The notes beneath the pieces were generated by a model, which worked only from the letters and a program-made list of their open reading frames with translations, was not told the DNA's origin and did no database searches. From NCBI RefSeq assembly GCF_016587375.1, contig NZ_BNJG01000001.1:3168001-3232000 (forward strand): a stretch of 64,000 nt of DNA, in the 5' to 3' direction. Below, in pieces: positions 34,312-42,622 of this stretch (position 1 is the first letter of the stretch; each line of letters opens with the position of its first letter). Source of the stretch: Ktedonobacter robiniae. Lineage in GTDB: Bacteria > Chloroflexota > Ktedonobacteria > Ktedonobacterales > Ktedonobacteraceae. Position numbers and translations under genes: made by a program.

Positions 34312-35781
34312 TTAGGCGGGGACTTGTTCTTTCTTCATCTCTGCCAGCAGCTCGTGGTCGCCAGCGATCTCCTCCAGCGAGCGCTGATTTGGCTCAGGGA
34401 GGGTGAAGATGGTCAGGAGCAGACCCAGCAGGGAGACGACCGCCGCGACCCCCATGGCACCTGGCAGTTTGAAACTGGTGAGCAGGTAGGGAAAGGCGAA
34501 GGCGCCGATGAAGGCTCCCAGCTTACCCAGGGCGGCGGCCAGGCCATGCGCCGAGCTGCGAATCATGGTTGGGAAGATCTCGGCGGGATAGACAAATGTC
34601 GTCACGTTAGGACCGAACTCTGTGAAGAAGTAGCTCAACGCGTAGAGCGAGAGGAAGGGCAGTGTGCTCTGTGTCAGCCCCGGTACCAGTGCGAGCAGGC
34701 CATAGGCGAGCGTCATCATCGCGAAGCCAACGCACTGGATCTTCTTGCGCCCCAGGCGGTCGATGGTCAGGGCCGCGACGATATAGCCGGGCATGGCCGC
34801 GACCACGAAGATCCCCAGGGTATAGAGCATATTAGTGACCGCATCAGCATGCGAGTTGAGCGACTTCAAGACTAAGGAGCCGGAGATGGTCGTGCCGTAG
34901 TAGGCGATATCGAGCAGGAACCATGCGCCTGCGGTACCAATGACCCATTTCAAGAAGCGCGGCGTAAAGAGCAGGTAGAACCAGGATTTTTTCGGCTGCT
35001 GTGTCTGCTGCTTCTGAACTTTGGCGCTCTTCTTCTCGGTCCCATTGCCGGTCACGTTGCTGATGGTCTGCTGCGCAGCCTCGGCATTGCCATGCATCAT
35101 CAGGGCATAGCGGGGCGTCTCCTCGATCTGGCGGCGTAGGTAGAAGGTCGCCAGGGCGGGAACCGCGCCAAGCGCGAGCATGATGCGCCAGGTCAGGTCT
35201 GGATGTAGTCCTGAGACAAGCAGGATCAGCGCTACCAGGGGACCAAGAATCAGGCCCAGGCCCTGCATGGAGAAGACCATGGTGATCAGCTTGCCCCGGT
35301 CCTTGCGGTTAGAGTATTCGCTCATCAACGTGGCACTCAGCGGATAATCGCCGCCGATGCCCAGGCCCATGATGAAGCGGAAGATGAGCAGAAAGTAGAT
35401 GTTAGGGGAGAGGGCCGAGATGACGGCGCCCGCCGCTAGTACAATCAGGGTCAGGCCATAGATGGCGTGGCGACCAATACGATCAGCCAGAAGGCCAAAG
35501 ATGTAGGAGCCTAAGGCTGCGGCGACGAGGGAGGTACTGGCGACTAGCGAGGTTTCCAGCGCATTGAGGTGCCAGAGAGGGTTCAGAATGGTCAGTGCGG
35601 CACCAATAATAAACAGGTCATAGGCGTCCGTAAAGAAGCCCATACCTGAAGTGATCATAGCCTTCCAGTGAAAGCGCGAGAGGCCACTATTGTCGAGTTG
35701 TGCCAGCACTTCATGCGCATGTGGCGTTATATGAGATGGTTCATTAGCCAGTGAACCGGTTTGACTATCTTTGACTAGCAT
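34312..35781 (-). CDS. MFS transporter, phosphate:H+ symporter (PHS) family type
   Basis: 488 residues with 12 predicted helices and a cytosolic central loop (about 225-290, rich in Lys and Gln). GMGFFTDAYDLFIIG in TM1, LLADRIGRHAIYG and MGLGIGGDYPLSATLMSEY are hallmarks of Pho84/PHS-type and related sugar-porter MFS proteins; the GGDYPLSA motif is especially typical of phosphate symporters. ATG 35781 (MLVKDSQ) has AAGGAG 11 nt upstream; the frame extends to 35853. Upstream at 35866-35882 lies a TTAACC-N5-TTAACA direct repeat also found before the phosphoesterase gene, supporting phosphate as substrate (inference). Confidence 0.85.
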   Translation of the reverse strand: MLVKDSQTGSLANEPSHITPHAHEVLAQLDNSGLSRFHWKAMITSGMGFFTDAYDLFIIGAALTILNPLWHLNALETSLVASTSLVAAALGSYIFGLLADRIGRHAIYGLTLIVLAAGAVISALSPNIYFLLIFRFIMGLGIGGDYPLSATLMSEYSNRKDRGKLITMVFSMQGLGLILGPLVALILLVSGLHPDLTWRIMLALGAVPALATFYLRRQIEETPRYALMMHGNAEAAQQTISNVTGNGTEKKSAKVQKQQTQQPKKSWFYLLFTPRFLKWVIGTAGAWFLLDIAYYGTTISGSLVLKSLNSHADAVTNMLYTLGIFVVAAMPGYIVAALTIDRLGRKKIQCVGFAMMTLAYGLLALVPGLTQSTLPFLSLYALSYFFTEFGPNVTTFVYPAEIFPTMIRSSAHGLAAALGKLGAFIGAFAFPYLLTSFKLPGAMGVAAVVSLLGLLLTIFTLPEPNQRSLEEIAGDHELLAEMKKEQVPA

Positions 35782-35865
35782 ATGGAACAAAACTCCTTGC
35801 TTAAGGGATAGGTTTATAAATTTACATGTAACAATTAAAAGAATAGCGCTCAATTGTTATCAGAG

Positions 35866-35882
35866 TGTTAAATGGAGGTTAA
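35866..35882 (-). promoter_or_regulatory. PHO-box-like direct repeat
   Basis: On the minus strand TTAACC-TCCAT-TTAACA: two near-identical hexamers with an 11-bp period, 85 bp upstream of the PHS-type transporter start. It resembles the TTAACA-type direct repeats bound by PhoP in Firmicutes, and the same arrangement occurs at 44805-44821. Confidence 0.55.
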
Positions 35883-36144
35883 ATTTCGCTGAGAACCAAG
35901 CAAAATCCCTGCTCACCACATTCTCTCCCCAGATTTCGGAGAATGCGAAGAGTGATATCAGCAGAGTTTCCTCTTCACATTGTACATGCCATCAACTAAT
36001 TTTAGAAATCACATCCTATTATTGATGAATTTTGACTTTTTGTGAAGGCTGTCAGGGGGAGGGAGATTACTTTTGGCTGGTGTGGATGAGAGAGGATTAA
36101 AAATTCCCCTGTTTTGTGAACTGCTTCACAGTTCTTGCGTATCA

Positions 36145-36170
36145 GTAGTAAATATACTACAGTGGTAGTA
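36145..36170. promoter_or_regulatory. Operator-like triple inverted array before the kinase gene
   Basis: GTAGTA-4 nt-TACTAC-4 nt-GTAGTA. The right pair, TACTAC-AGTG-GTAGTA at 36155-36170, resembles BlaI/MecI/CopY-type operators. It is 74 bp upstream of the kinase start. The rest of 35883-36144 has no gene. Confidence 0.4.
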
Positions 36171-36243
36171 AACTGCATTGTTAGAGATATATTTGCTTTT
36201 CATGTTTTTTTAATGCTTAAAATGCTTATATAAGGAGCTTGTC

Positions 36244-38460
36244 ATGGCTTCCGATGCACATGAATTTTGCCAGCATTGTGGCGCGGCCTATCCGTCACAT
36301 GCGCGCTTCTGCCCTCACTGTGGTCAGGGAACAAAGGAGCAGAGCCAATCGTCTCTGCCCGCGGTCCAGCACGCAGTGGTGCTTCCCGCTCCGAATGTGC
36401 AACGGCTGCTGAAGGGGCGCTATCGAGTTCTCAAGCATATCGGTAGCGGTGGCTATGGCAAGGTTTATAAAGCAGAGGATAGCGAATTTGGCGACCGGCT
36501 TGTGGCCATTAAAGAGATGGAGACCAGTGGTGGCACGGAGGAGGTCAAAGAGGCGGAGGAGGCCTTTAAGCACGAGGCCCTCCTGCTGGCCCGGCTCACC
36601 CATCCCGGTCTCCCCAGTATTTTTGATTATTTTAGCGAGGGTGGACGCTGGTACCTGGTCATGAGCTTTGTCGAGGGAGTGGCGTTGGAGGAGTACCAGG
36701 AGCGGAGTCAGCGCAAGCAGGTCAGCGTGTCGGAGGCGCTCCAGATTGGTATTCAGCTTAGTTCTGTGCTGGGCTACCTGCATTCGCGCCAGCCACCGAT
36801 TATCTTCCGCGATCTCAAGCCCGCTAATGTGATGCGCACCCCCGAAGGGCAGATCTACCTGATCGATTTTGGTATTGCGCGCATCTTCAAGCAGGGGCAG
36901 ACGAAGGATACCATTGCCCTGGGATCGCCGGGCTATGCAGCCCCCGAGCAGTATGGCAAGAAGCAGTCTACCCCGCAGACCGATGTCTATAGCCTGGGAG
37001 CTACTCTGCATCACCTCATCAGCGGCACAGACCCTTCGCTGACCCCCTTTATCTTCGCGCGCCTGGATGTGCCAGAACACCTGGGGCTGAACGAACTCCT
37101 CCTGGCGATGGTGGATACGGATATTCGCAAGCGTCCCGCCAATATGACAGCGGTAAAGCAGGGCTTGCAGCGTATCGCGCGTGAATGCCCTCCCGGCATT
37201 TATGCCAGAGTTGGCGTTCCCCACCAGTCCTCTCCTGTACGGTCAGGTCTGGCACCTCAACCAGCTCCAGTGCCAGCACGTTCGCGTGGTCCCGTCTCGG
37301 TCGAGGCTGTCATGCAGCGCAGACAGGTACTGCGCCCCTCGGCATATCGCCCGCGCCAGGAGCAACTTCAGGTACTCTCCCCTGTTCAGCCACAGCCCCA
37401 GGGGACAAAGATTGAGACCTATTTCTCTCTTCCCAAAAGTAATCCGTTCTCGCGCCGCGCGCTCTTGATTGGTGGGAGCATGTTCGCCGTCGGCGCCGTG
37501 GGTTTCTGTGGCCTCTCTTCGTTCTTATTGCAAGCCCGAACTGCTCTGCCTGGCTCCAAACCTGGAGTGCCCGTATCAGATAAGCCAGATAATGAAGGGG
37601 TATTGCAGAATGGCGCTCTTGCCGCAAGCTGGACGCCTGATGGGCAACGTTTCGCCCTGGCTGAAGCGTCGTCGGAGGGTCTGATCACAATAGGCGACGC
37701 CAGTGGCAATCCGCTGTACCAACTAAGCGGGCATACAGGCAAAGTTTCGTCTTTAGCCTGGTCGCCAGATGGAAAATACCTGGCCTCGGGCAGCTATGAT
37801 ACAACTGTGCGTATCTGGAAGATAGATGAGCGCAACGCCGTTTTTCAATATTCTCAGCATACTAGTCGGGTGATCTCCCTGGCCTGGTCACCTGATAGTA
37901 ACTGGATTGCCTCGTCTGATGAATATGGTCCTGTCCAGGTCTGGAATGCTCAGCCACGTGCCTTCGGTCAAGGCACATGGCTTATTGACCAGTATGGCCC
38001 GGCGCAAGCACTTGCTTTCTCGTCAGATAGTAGATACCTGGCTTCTGGCCATGTTGCGAAGCATGGAATGGCGATTACAGATGCGGCGAGCAGACAAATA
38101 TTATCGTTTAGTGGTGGAAGAGCCCAGGCTCTGGCCTGGTCCCCTGATGGCAAGTCTATTGCTTTTGCAGATGAGGACGCGATCTATGTTGGCACGTTTG
38201 AAAATGGTGGCTTGACGAATATATTTGCGTTGCGTGATTCTCAAGATCGCGTCTCGGCGTTGGCCTGGTCTCTCGATGGAGGATCTATCGCCGCAGCATA
38301 TTGGAATGGTGCGCTTCAGATCTGGAATATGCATAAAAGACAGGTAGAGAAAATGTTGAGTATTCCCAACGGAGGAGTGGCACTTTCGCTCTCCTGGTCA
38401 AAGAATAACCAGCTACTTGCCTCTGATAGCTTAGGAGAGATGCATACCTGGCAGTTTTAG
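36244..38460 (+). CDS. Zinc-ribbon / Ser-Thr protein kinase / WD40 membrane fusion
   Basis: 738 residues. N-terminal double zinc ribbon knuckle (FCQHCG...FCPHCGQG, about 9-30). Kinase domain about 59-310: glycine loop IGSGGYGKVYKAED, VAIKEM lysine, catalytic loop IIFRDLKPANVM (FRD in place of HRD, common in this bacterial group), DFG as LIDFGIARIF, and the APE region AAPEQYG. A Pro/Gln-rich linker leads to one membrane helix (about 406-428), then about 280 residues of WD40 repeats (AWSPDGKYLASGS type) outside the membrane. Probably senses through the beta-propeller and phosphorylates cytosolic targets. It stands alone. Confidence 0.93.
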   Translation: MASDAHEFCQHCGAAYPSHARFCPHCGQGTKEQSQSSLPAVQHAVVLPAPNVQRLLKGRYRVLKHIGSGGYGKVYKAEDSEFGDRLVAIKEMETSGGTEEVKEAEEAFKHEALLLARLTHPGLPSIFDYFSEGGRWYLVMSFVEGVALEEYQERSQRKQVSVSEALQIGIQLSSVLGYLHSRQPPIIFRDLKPANVMRTPEGQIYLIDFGIARIFKQGQTKDTIALGSPGYAAPEQYGKKQSTPQTDVYSLGATLHHLISGTDPSLTPFIFARLDVPEHLGLNELLLAMVDTDIRKRPANMTAVKQGLQRIARECPPGIYARVGVPHQSSPVRSGLAPQPAPVPARSRGPVSVEAVMQRRQVLRPSAYRPRQEQLQVLSPVQPQPQGTKIETYFSLPKSNPFSRRALLIGGSMFAVGAVGFCGLSSFLLQARTALPGSKPGVPVSDKPDNEGVLQNGALAASWTPDGQRFALAEASSEGLITIGDASGNPLYQLSGHTGKVSSLAWSPDGKYLASGSYDTTVRIWKIDERNAVFQYSQHTSRVISLAWSPDSNWIASSDEYGPVQVWNAQPRAFGQGTWLIDQYGPAQALAFSSDSRYLASGHVAKHGMAITDAASRQILSFSGGRAQALAWSPDGKSIAFADEDAIYVGTFENGGLTNIFALRDSQDRVSALAWSLDGGSIAAAYWNGALQIWNMHKRQVEKMLSIPNGGVALSLSWSKNNQLLASDSLGEMHTWQF

Positions 38461-38581
38461 GCATATGTTTTATAAACATTTGGTCGCGAGCAAAGATCGA
38501 TGGCATGGCTATGATTAGCAACATGATCACGATATTGGTGGTTCCTCTATGATGTTAATTTCGCATACTCCTCATCTTGCC

Positions 38582-38974
38582 TCAAAGACCTGCTTTTTCC
38601 TTCTCTTCATATGCTTGACGAGCCTGCTCAACTTCCTCCATATGTTCTTCAGCCCACTGTCGCAGAGCTGCCATTAGCGGGGTGAGGGTAGCTCCTAAAG
38701 GAGAGAGGGCATATTCTACGGTGGGCGGAATCGTTGGTGTAATTGTGCGTGTCACAATCCCCCTTTGCTCAAGGTTGCGTAGTGTTTGCGTGAGCATTTT
38801 GTGGGAAATTCCTTCGATAGCACGCTGGAGTTCATTGAAACGGGTGGGATGTTTTTCCAGCAGCGTAAAAATGAGGGCTGTCCATTTGTCAGCAATCAGA
38901 TCGAGTACTTCGCGCGAGTAACAGTGGGCCATCAGTACGCTGTGAGTAGAGGGTTCTGGCAGTGTCTTTTCCAT
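38582..38974 (-). CDS. HxlR-family winged-helix transcriptional regulator
   Basis: 130 residues with the HxlR pattern: a conserved Cys in AHCYSREVLDLIADKWTALI, FTLLEKHPTRFNELQRAIEGISHKMLTQTLRNLEQRGIV (winged helix) and VEYALSPLGATLTPLM (wing). The single Cys near the N-terminus often makes such proteins redox- or aldehyde-sensing, as in HypR/YodB. It is divergent from the PRISE-like reductase with a ~200-bp shared region, the usual arrangement for a regulator and its target (inference). Confidence 0.9.
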   Translation of the reverse strand: MEKTLPEPSTHSVLMAHCYSREVLDLIADKWTALIFTLLEKHPTRFNELQRAIEGISHKMLTQTLRNLEQRGIVTRTITPTIPPTVEYALSPLGATLTPLMAALRQWAEEHMEEVEQARQAYEEKEKAGL

Positions 38975-39134
38975 ATCCCCATTTTAGCACATAGATCGTG
39001 GCCGTTCTGCACTTTGTCGCTTAGCTACATGGCAGGCAAGGAAGCATTCTCAACCTGGTATCTCTGGTTACTTTAAAGTGCGTACTTGTGGTGCTTCTCC
39101 TTAGCATTTATAGTTCAAGCATACAAGCGAACGA

Positions 39135-39140
39135 TATAAT
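39135..39140 (+). promoter_or_regulatory. Probable -10 box, with upstream operator-like sequence
   Basis: TATAAT at 39135-39140, 32 bp before the reductase start; no good -35 is seen, which fits an activated promoter. An AAGTGCGTACTT near-palindrome at 39076-39087 could be the HxlR operator. Confidence 0.4.
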
Positions 39141-39171
39141 GCTCAATGCGTAGAAACGGAGAAACATCATA

Positions 39172-40260
39172 ATGTCACAAGATAAAAGCTTTATTAGGGC
39201 AAGTGAAAGAACTCGGAAGGTTGCTCTGGTTGTCGGAGCCAATGGAGTTATTGGTCGTAAACTCATCGATCACCTGGTAGAACTGGAAGACTGGGATATC
39301 ATCGGTCTATCGCGGCGCGGCGGTACGTCAACGGATCGCGTTCGCTACGTGGCGGTTGATCTGCTTGATCGAGATGACAGCCACGAGAAGTTGAGCAGCT
39401 TCATCCAGGTGACACATATCTTCTACGCCGCCTATCAGGATCAGCCGACCTGGGCTGAGCTCGTTCCGCCTAACCTGGCTATGCTTGTCAATGTCGTCGA
39501 GGAGATAGAAGCGGTTGCGCCTGGTTTGCAGCATATTAGCCTTATGCAGGGCTACAAGGTTTACGGCGCACACCTGGGGCCCTTCAAGACGCCGGCTCGC
39601 GAGACCGATGCCCCACATATGCCGCCTGAGTTCAATGTTGACCAGCAGAATTTTCTTGAGAAGAGGCAGAAGGGCAAGGCCTGGACATGGTCGGCGATTC
39701 GACCATCTGTAGTGGGCGGCTTTGCGCTTGGGAATCCAATGAATCTGGCGATGGTTATTGCAGTCTACGCCTCCATCTCAAAAGAACTTGGGCTGCCCTT
39801 GCGTTTCCCAGGCAAACCGGGCGCCTATGATAAATTACTCGAGATGACCGATGCTGGTCTGCTGGCGCGAGCAACTATCTGGGCCGCAACCGATGAGAGA
39901 TGCGCCAATCAAGCGTTCAATATCAACAATGGCGACCTGTTCCGCTGGAATGAGATGTGGCCAAAGATTGCCCACTACTTTGATCTTGAGGTAGCGCCCC
40001 CGCTGCCAATGTCCCTTAGTGTCGTCATGGCTGATAAGGAGGCGCTCTGGAAGAGCATGATTGAGAAGTATGAGCTTGAGCCACATTCCTACAAGGATGT
40101 ATCGCCCTGGGCATTCGGCGATTTCGTCTTCTCCTGGGACTACGATATGTTTGCGGATGGGTCGAAAGCGCGCCGCTTCGGCTTCCACGAGTACATCGAC
40201 ACTGAAGCCATGTTCCTGAACATCTTCGATGACTTCCGCCGTCGCAAAGTTATCCCTTAA
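39172..40260 (+). CDS. SDR-family reductase, PRISE-like (progesterone 5-beta-reductase/iridoid synthase type)
   Basis: 362 residues. NAD(P)-binding motif VALVVGANGVIGRKLIDHL and SRRGG suggest NADPH. MQGYKVYGAHLGPFKTPARE and AIRPSVVGGFALGNPMNL, with a large substrate domain (FNINNGDLFRWNEMWPKIA), match PRISE proteins, which reduce enones with a Tyr/Lys pair rather than the classical YxxxK; the Tyr and Lys of QGYKVYG fit. Bacterial members have broad enone-reducing activity. It is divergent from the HxlR regulator. An intrinsic terminator follows. ATG 39172 has a GGAGAAACATCATA leader. Confidence 0.87.
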   Translation: MSQDKSFIRASERTRKVALVVGANGVIGRKLIDHLVELEDWDIIGLSRRGGTSTDRVRYVAVDLLDRDDSHEKLSSFIQVTHIFYAAYQDQPTWAELVPPNLAMLVNVVEEIEAVAPGLQHISLMQGYKVYGAHLGPFKTPARETDAPHMPPEFNVDQQNFLEKRQKGKAWTWSAIRPSVVGGFALGNPMNLAMVIAVYASISKELGLPLRFPGKPGAYDKLLEMTDAGLLARATIWAATDERCANQAFNINNGDLFRWNEMWPKIAHYFDLEVAPPLPMSLSVVMADKEALWKSMIEKYELEPHSYKDVSPWAFGDFVFSWDYDMFADGSKARRFGFHEYIDTEAMFLNIFDDFRRRKVIP

Positions 40261-40310
40261 ATCGATTAGCACTAAGCCCCATGCGAAGGGGGAATATATC
40301 GACCCGCTAG

Positions 40311-40351
40311 GATGTTGTGAAGAACGAAGAGTTCTTTACAACATCTTTTTT
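40311..40351 (+). terminator. Classical intrinsic terminator
   Basis: GATGTTGTGAAGAAC pairs with GTTCTTTACAACATC (one G-U pair) around GAAGA and is followed by six T. It is the one hairpin in the window with a normal U-tract, ending the reductase transcript and placed before the exporter gene. Confidence 0.8.
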
Positions 40352-40388
40352 GTGTTTCTGTTGCTTGATGGAGAGGGATCTGGATTCT

Positions 40389-41951
40389 ATGACAAAGCAA
40401 GCAAAAATTATAGTCACAATTGGGTTGATGTTGGGGATGGCGCTGACGGCATTGGATACGACGATTGTAGGAACGGCCATGCCGAGCATTGTGGGAAAGC
40501 TTGGGGGCGTCACATTATATGCCTGGGTCATTTCTATCTATTTACTTACATCTACTGTTACGGTACCTATCTATGGGAAGCTCGCAGATCTGTATGGACG
40601 CAAACTGCTGCTCCTGGGTGGCACGGCCATTTTCCTGGCTGGCTCAATTGCCTGTGGTCTCTCCCAGAACATGGTGGAGTTGATTATCTTTCGCGCCATT
40701 CAAGGCCTGGGGGCGGGCGCGGTGCAGCCGCTGGTCTTGACGATTATCGGAGATATCTTTGCCCTGGAGGAGCGGGCGCGAGTGCAGGGTCTCTTCAGTG
40801 GGGTCTGGGGTCTCTCCAGCATCGTCGGCCCCGCCATTGGTGGCGTGATCGTGGATCGCCTCTCCTGGAGTTGGGTCTTCTATATTAATATTCCTTTTGG
40901 TCTTCTCTCTGCACTATTGCTGATTATTGCTCTCAAAGAGAATGTCACGCGCTCGAAGCACCAGCTAGACTATCTGGGGGCGGCGACCCTTACTGGTTCG
41001 GTGGTGGCGCTCCTCTTTGCTATTCAAGAGGGCGGCAGTACCTGGGCCTGGGGTTCGCCACAGAGTATAGGTCTCTTCGCCGTGGCAGTGCTACTGCTGG
41101 CGCTCTTCCTCCGGGTGGAGGCGCGGGCGAGCGAACCTGTACTGCCACTCGCGCTCTTCAAGAATCGCTTTGTCACGCTGGCGAGCATCGGCGGCGTGAT
41201 TTTGGGAACGGTCATGTTTGGCGTCAGCTCATACCTGCCGCTTTATGTGCAGGGCGTGCGGGGTGGCTCAGCGACCGAGGCGGGCCTGATCTTGATGCCG
41301 CTGCTCGTCTCCTGGCCTATTGCCGCTGTCTTGAGTGGACGCCTCGTTATGCGCATGGGCTATCGCTTTCCCGCGATCCTGGGCTCTCTGCTGTCAATGG
41401 TGGGCGCGCTCTGTGTCGCTCTCTTTAACATGCAGACCTCATATATCCTGGCGATCTTTCCCATTATCGCCATTGGCGCGGGCCTGGGCCTGATCAGCAA
41501 TGTCTATATTCTCTCGGTGCAGAACTCGGTGCCCTGGAATGTGCGCGGTGTAGCAACCGCGGCCACGCAGTTCTTCCGTACCATGGGTGGTACAATCGCG
41601 ATTGCGGTCATGGGAACCGTACTCAACGCGCAAATGGGGGCGCGCTTCGCGACGATCCTAGCCCGCTTCCCTGGAGGGATTAGTCATGCGGCGGCCCAAG
41701 ACTCTCCAGCCAATCTGCTGGTGCGTCCCGAGACGCGGAGTCTCTTCTCTTCCTCGTTGTTGGTCCAGTTGCAAGATGCTTTGATGCAGAGCCTCTTCTG
41801 GGTCTATCTCTTGACTGCGATTGTGGCGGCAGGCGCCGTTATCGTGGCCCTGTACGTGCCGCACGGTCGTGCTGAAGAGCATGCCTATCGTGAGGCAAGC
41901 GGAGATGAGGCACCTGTTTCTGCTCCAGTGGTGCATGTAGATATGGGCTAA
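40389..41951 (+). CDS. MFS drug exporter, DHA2 (EmrB/QacA) family
   Basis: About 520 residues with 14 hydrophobic segments expected for DHA2. TM1 motif ALTALDTTIVGTAMPSI; motif A KLADLYGRKLLLLGG; motif C-like region GVWGLSSIVGPAIGGVIVD; later NSVPWNVRGVATAATQFFRTMGG. These are proton-driven drug or metabolite exporters. ATG 40389 (MTKQAKIIV) has GGAGAGGGA about 11 nt upstream; the frame starts at 40317 inside the terminator of the previous gene, so the upstream start is rejected. It may act with the PPOX gene downstream but no clear link is seen. Confidence 0.92.
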   Translation: MTKQAKIIVTIGLMLGMALTALDTTIVGTAMPSIVGKLGGVTLYAWVISIYLLTSTVTVPIYGKLADLYGRKLLLLGGTAIFLAGSIACGLSQNMVELIIFRAIQGLGAGAVQPLVLTIIGDIFALEERARVQGLFSGVWGLSSIVGPAIGGVIVDRLSWSWVFYINIPFGLLSALLLIIALKENVTRSKHQLDYLGAATLTGSVVALLFAIQEGGSTWAWGSPQSIGLFAVAVLLLALFLRVEARASEPVLPLALFKNRFVTLASIGGVILGTVMFGVSSYLPLYVQGVRGGSATEAGLILMPLLVSWPIAAVLSGRLVMRMGYRFPAILGSLLSMVGALCVALFNMQTSYILAIFPIIAIGAGLGLISNVYILSVQNSVPWNVRGVATAATQFFRTMGGTIAIAVMGTVLNAQMGARFATILARFPGGISHAAAQDSPANLLVRPETRSLFSSSLLVQLQDALMQSLFWVYLLTAIVAAGAVIVALYVPHGRAEEHAYREASGDEAPVSAPVVHVDMG

Positions 41952-41985
41952 GGTGTGAGCTGTATAGTAAAGAGGGATTGGTGAC

Positions 41986-42061
41986 GCTGCTGAAGCACGC
42001 GTCTACATATGATGGTACGGGGCATATCGCGCCATTATATGTAAGTACGTGCTTCAGCAGC
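41986..42061. terminator. Inverted repeat with 14-bp arms and internal ACATAT/ATATGT pair
   Basis: Arms 41986-41999 and 42048-42061 with a 48-nt spacer that can partly pair (42005-42010 with 42037-42042). It lies 34 bp after the exporter stop and before the PPOX gene. Confidence 0.6.
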
Positions 42062-42118
42062 ATCGGCCAACACGGCTCAATACTACCATATATTACGTTG
42101 AGAAGAGGTGACTTATTG

Positions 42119-42550
42119 ATGAAGACACAGATCCTTGATGCCAACGTGCGCTCGTTTCTGCTGCATGAAACGCGCACAGGCAAACTGGCGACAGTATGCG
42201 CTGATGGACGGCCCCATGTCGTTCCTGTCTGGTACCACGTGGACGGCGACGACATTATTTTTATGACGGGCGATAAAACCATTAAAGCAAAGAATATGCG
42301 ACGCGATGGGCGCGTAAGCATGTGTGTAGATGACGAAAACGCGCCCTACGCCTACGCCCAGGTCGAGGGGACGGTCAGCTTTAACGAGGACCCACAGGAG
42401 CTATTACACTGGGCAACCGTCATTGGTGGTCGCTATATGGGTCAGGACCGTGCCGAGGAATACGGCAAGCGCAATGGCGTGCCGGGGGAGTTGGTGGTGC
42501 GCCTGCATCCAACAAAGATTCTGTTCGAAGAGAACATTGCCGGGTACTAA
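42119..42550 (+). CDS. PPOX-class (F420-dependent type) oxidoreductase
   Basis: 143 residues of the split beta-barrel flavin/deazaflavin fold. TGKLATVCADGRPHVVPVWYHVDGDDIIFMTG and KAKNMRRDGRVSMCVDDENAPYAYAQVEGTV match the TIGR03618-type PPOX-class F420-dependent enzymes of Actinobacteria and Chloroflexi. The cofactor is inferred from family resemblance only. ATG 42119 has GAGGTGA 6 nt upstream. The frame reaches back to 41978 but that part is an inverted repeat. Confidence 0.87.
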   Translation: MKTQILDANVRSFLLHETRTGKLATVCADGRPHVVPVWYHVDGDDIIFMTGDKTIKAKNMRRDGRVSMCVDDENAPYAYAQVEGTVSFNEDPQELLHWATVIGGRYMGQDRAEEYGKRNGVPGELVVRLHPTKILFEENIAGY

Positions 42551-42555
42551 TCCAT

Positions 42556-42606
42556 AGAAAAAGAGGAGGGGGCCGACGCGTGCGTTTAGCAGCGTCGGCC
42601 TCTCTT
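42556..42606. terminator. Bidirectional terminator-like hairpin
   Basis: GGCCGACGC (42571-42579) pairs with GCGTCGGCC (42592-42600), extended by AAAGAG/CTCTTT outside a bulge. It ends in T-rich sequence and lies between convergent genes. Confidence 0.65.
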
Positions 42607-42622
42607 TGCACTCTATTATAGG

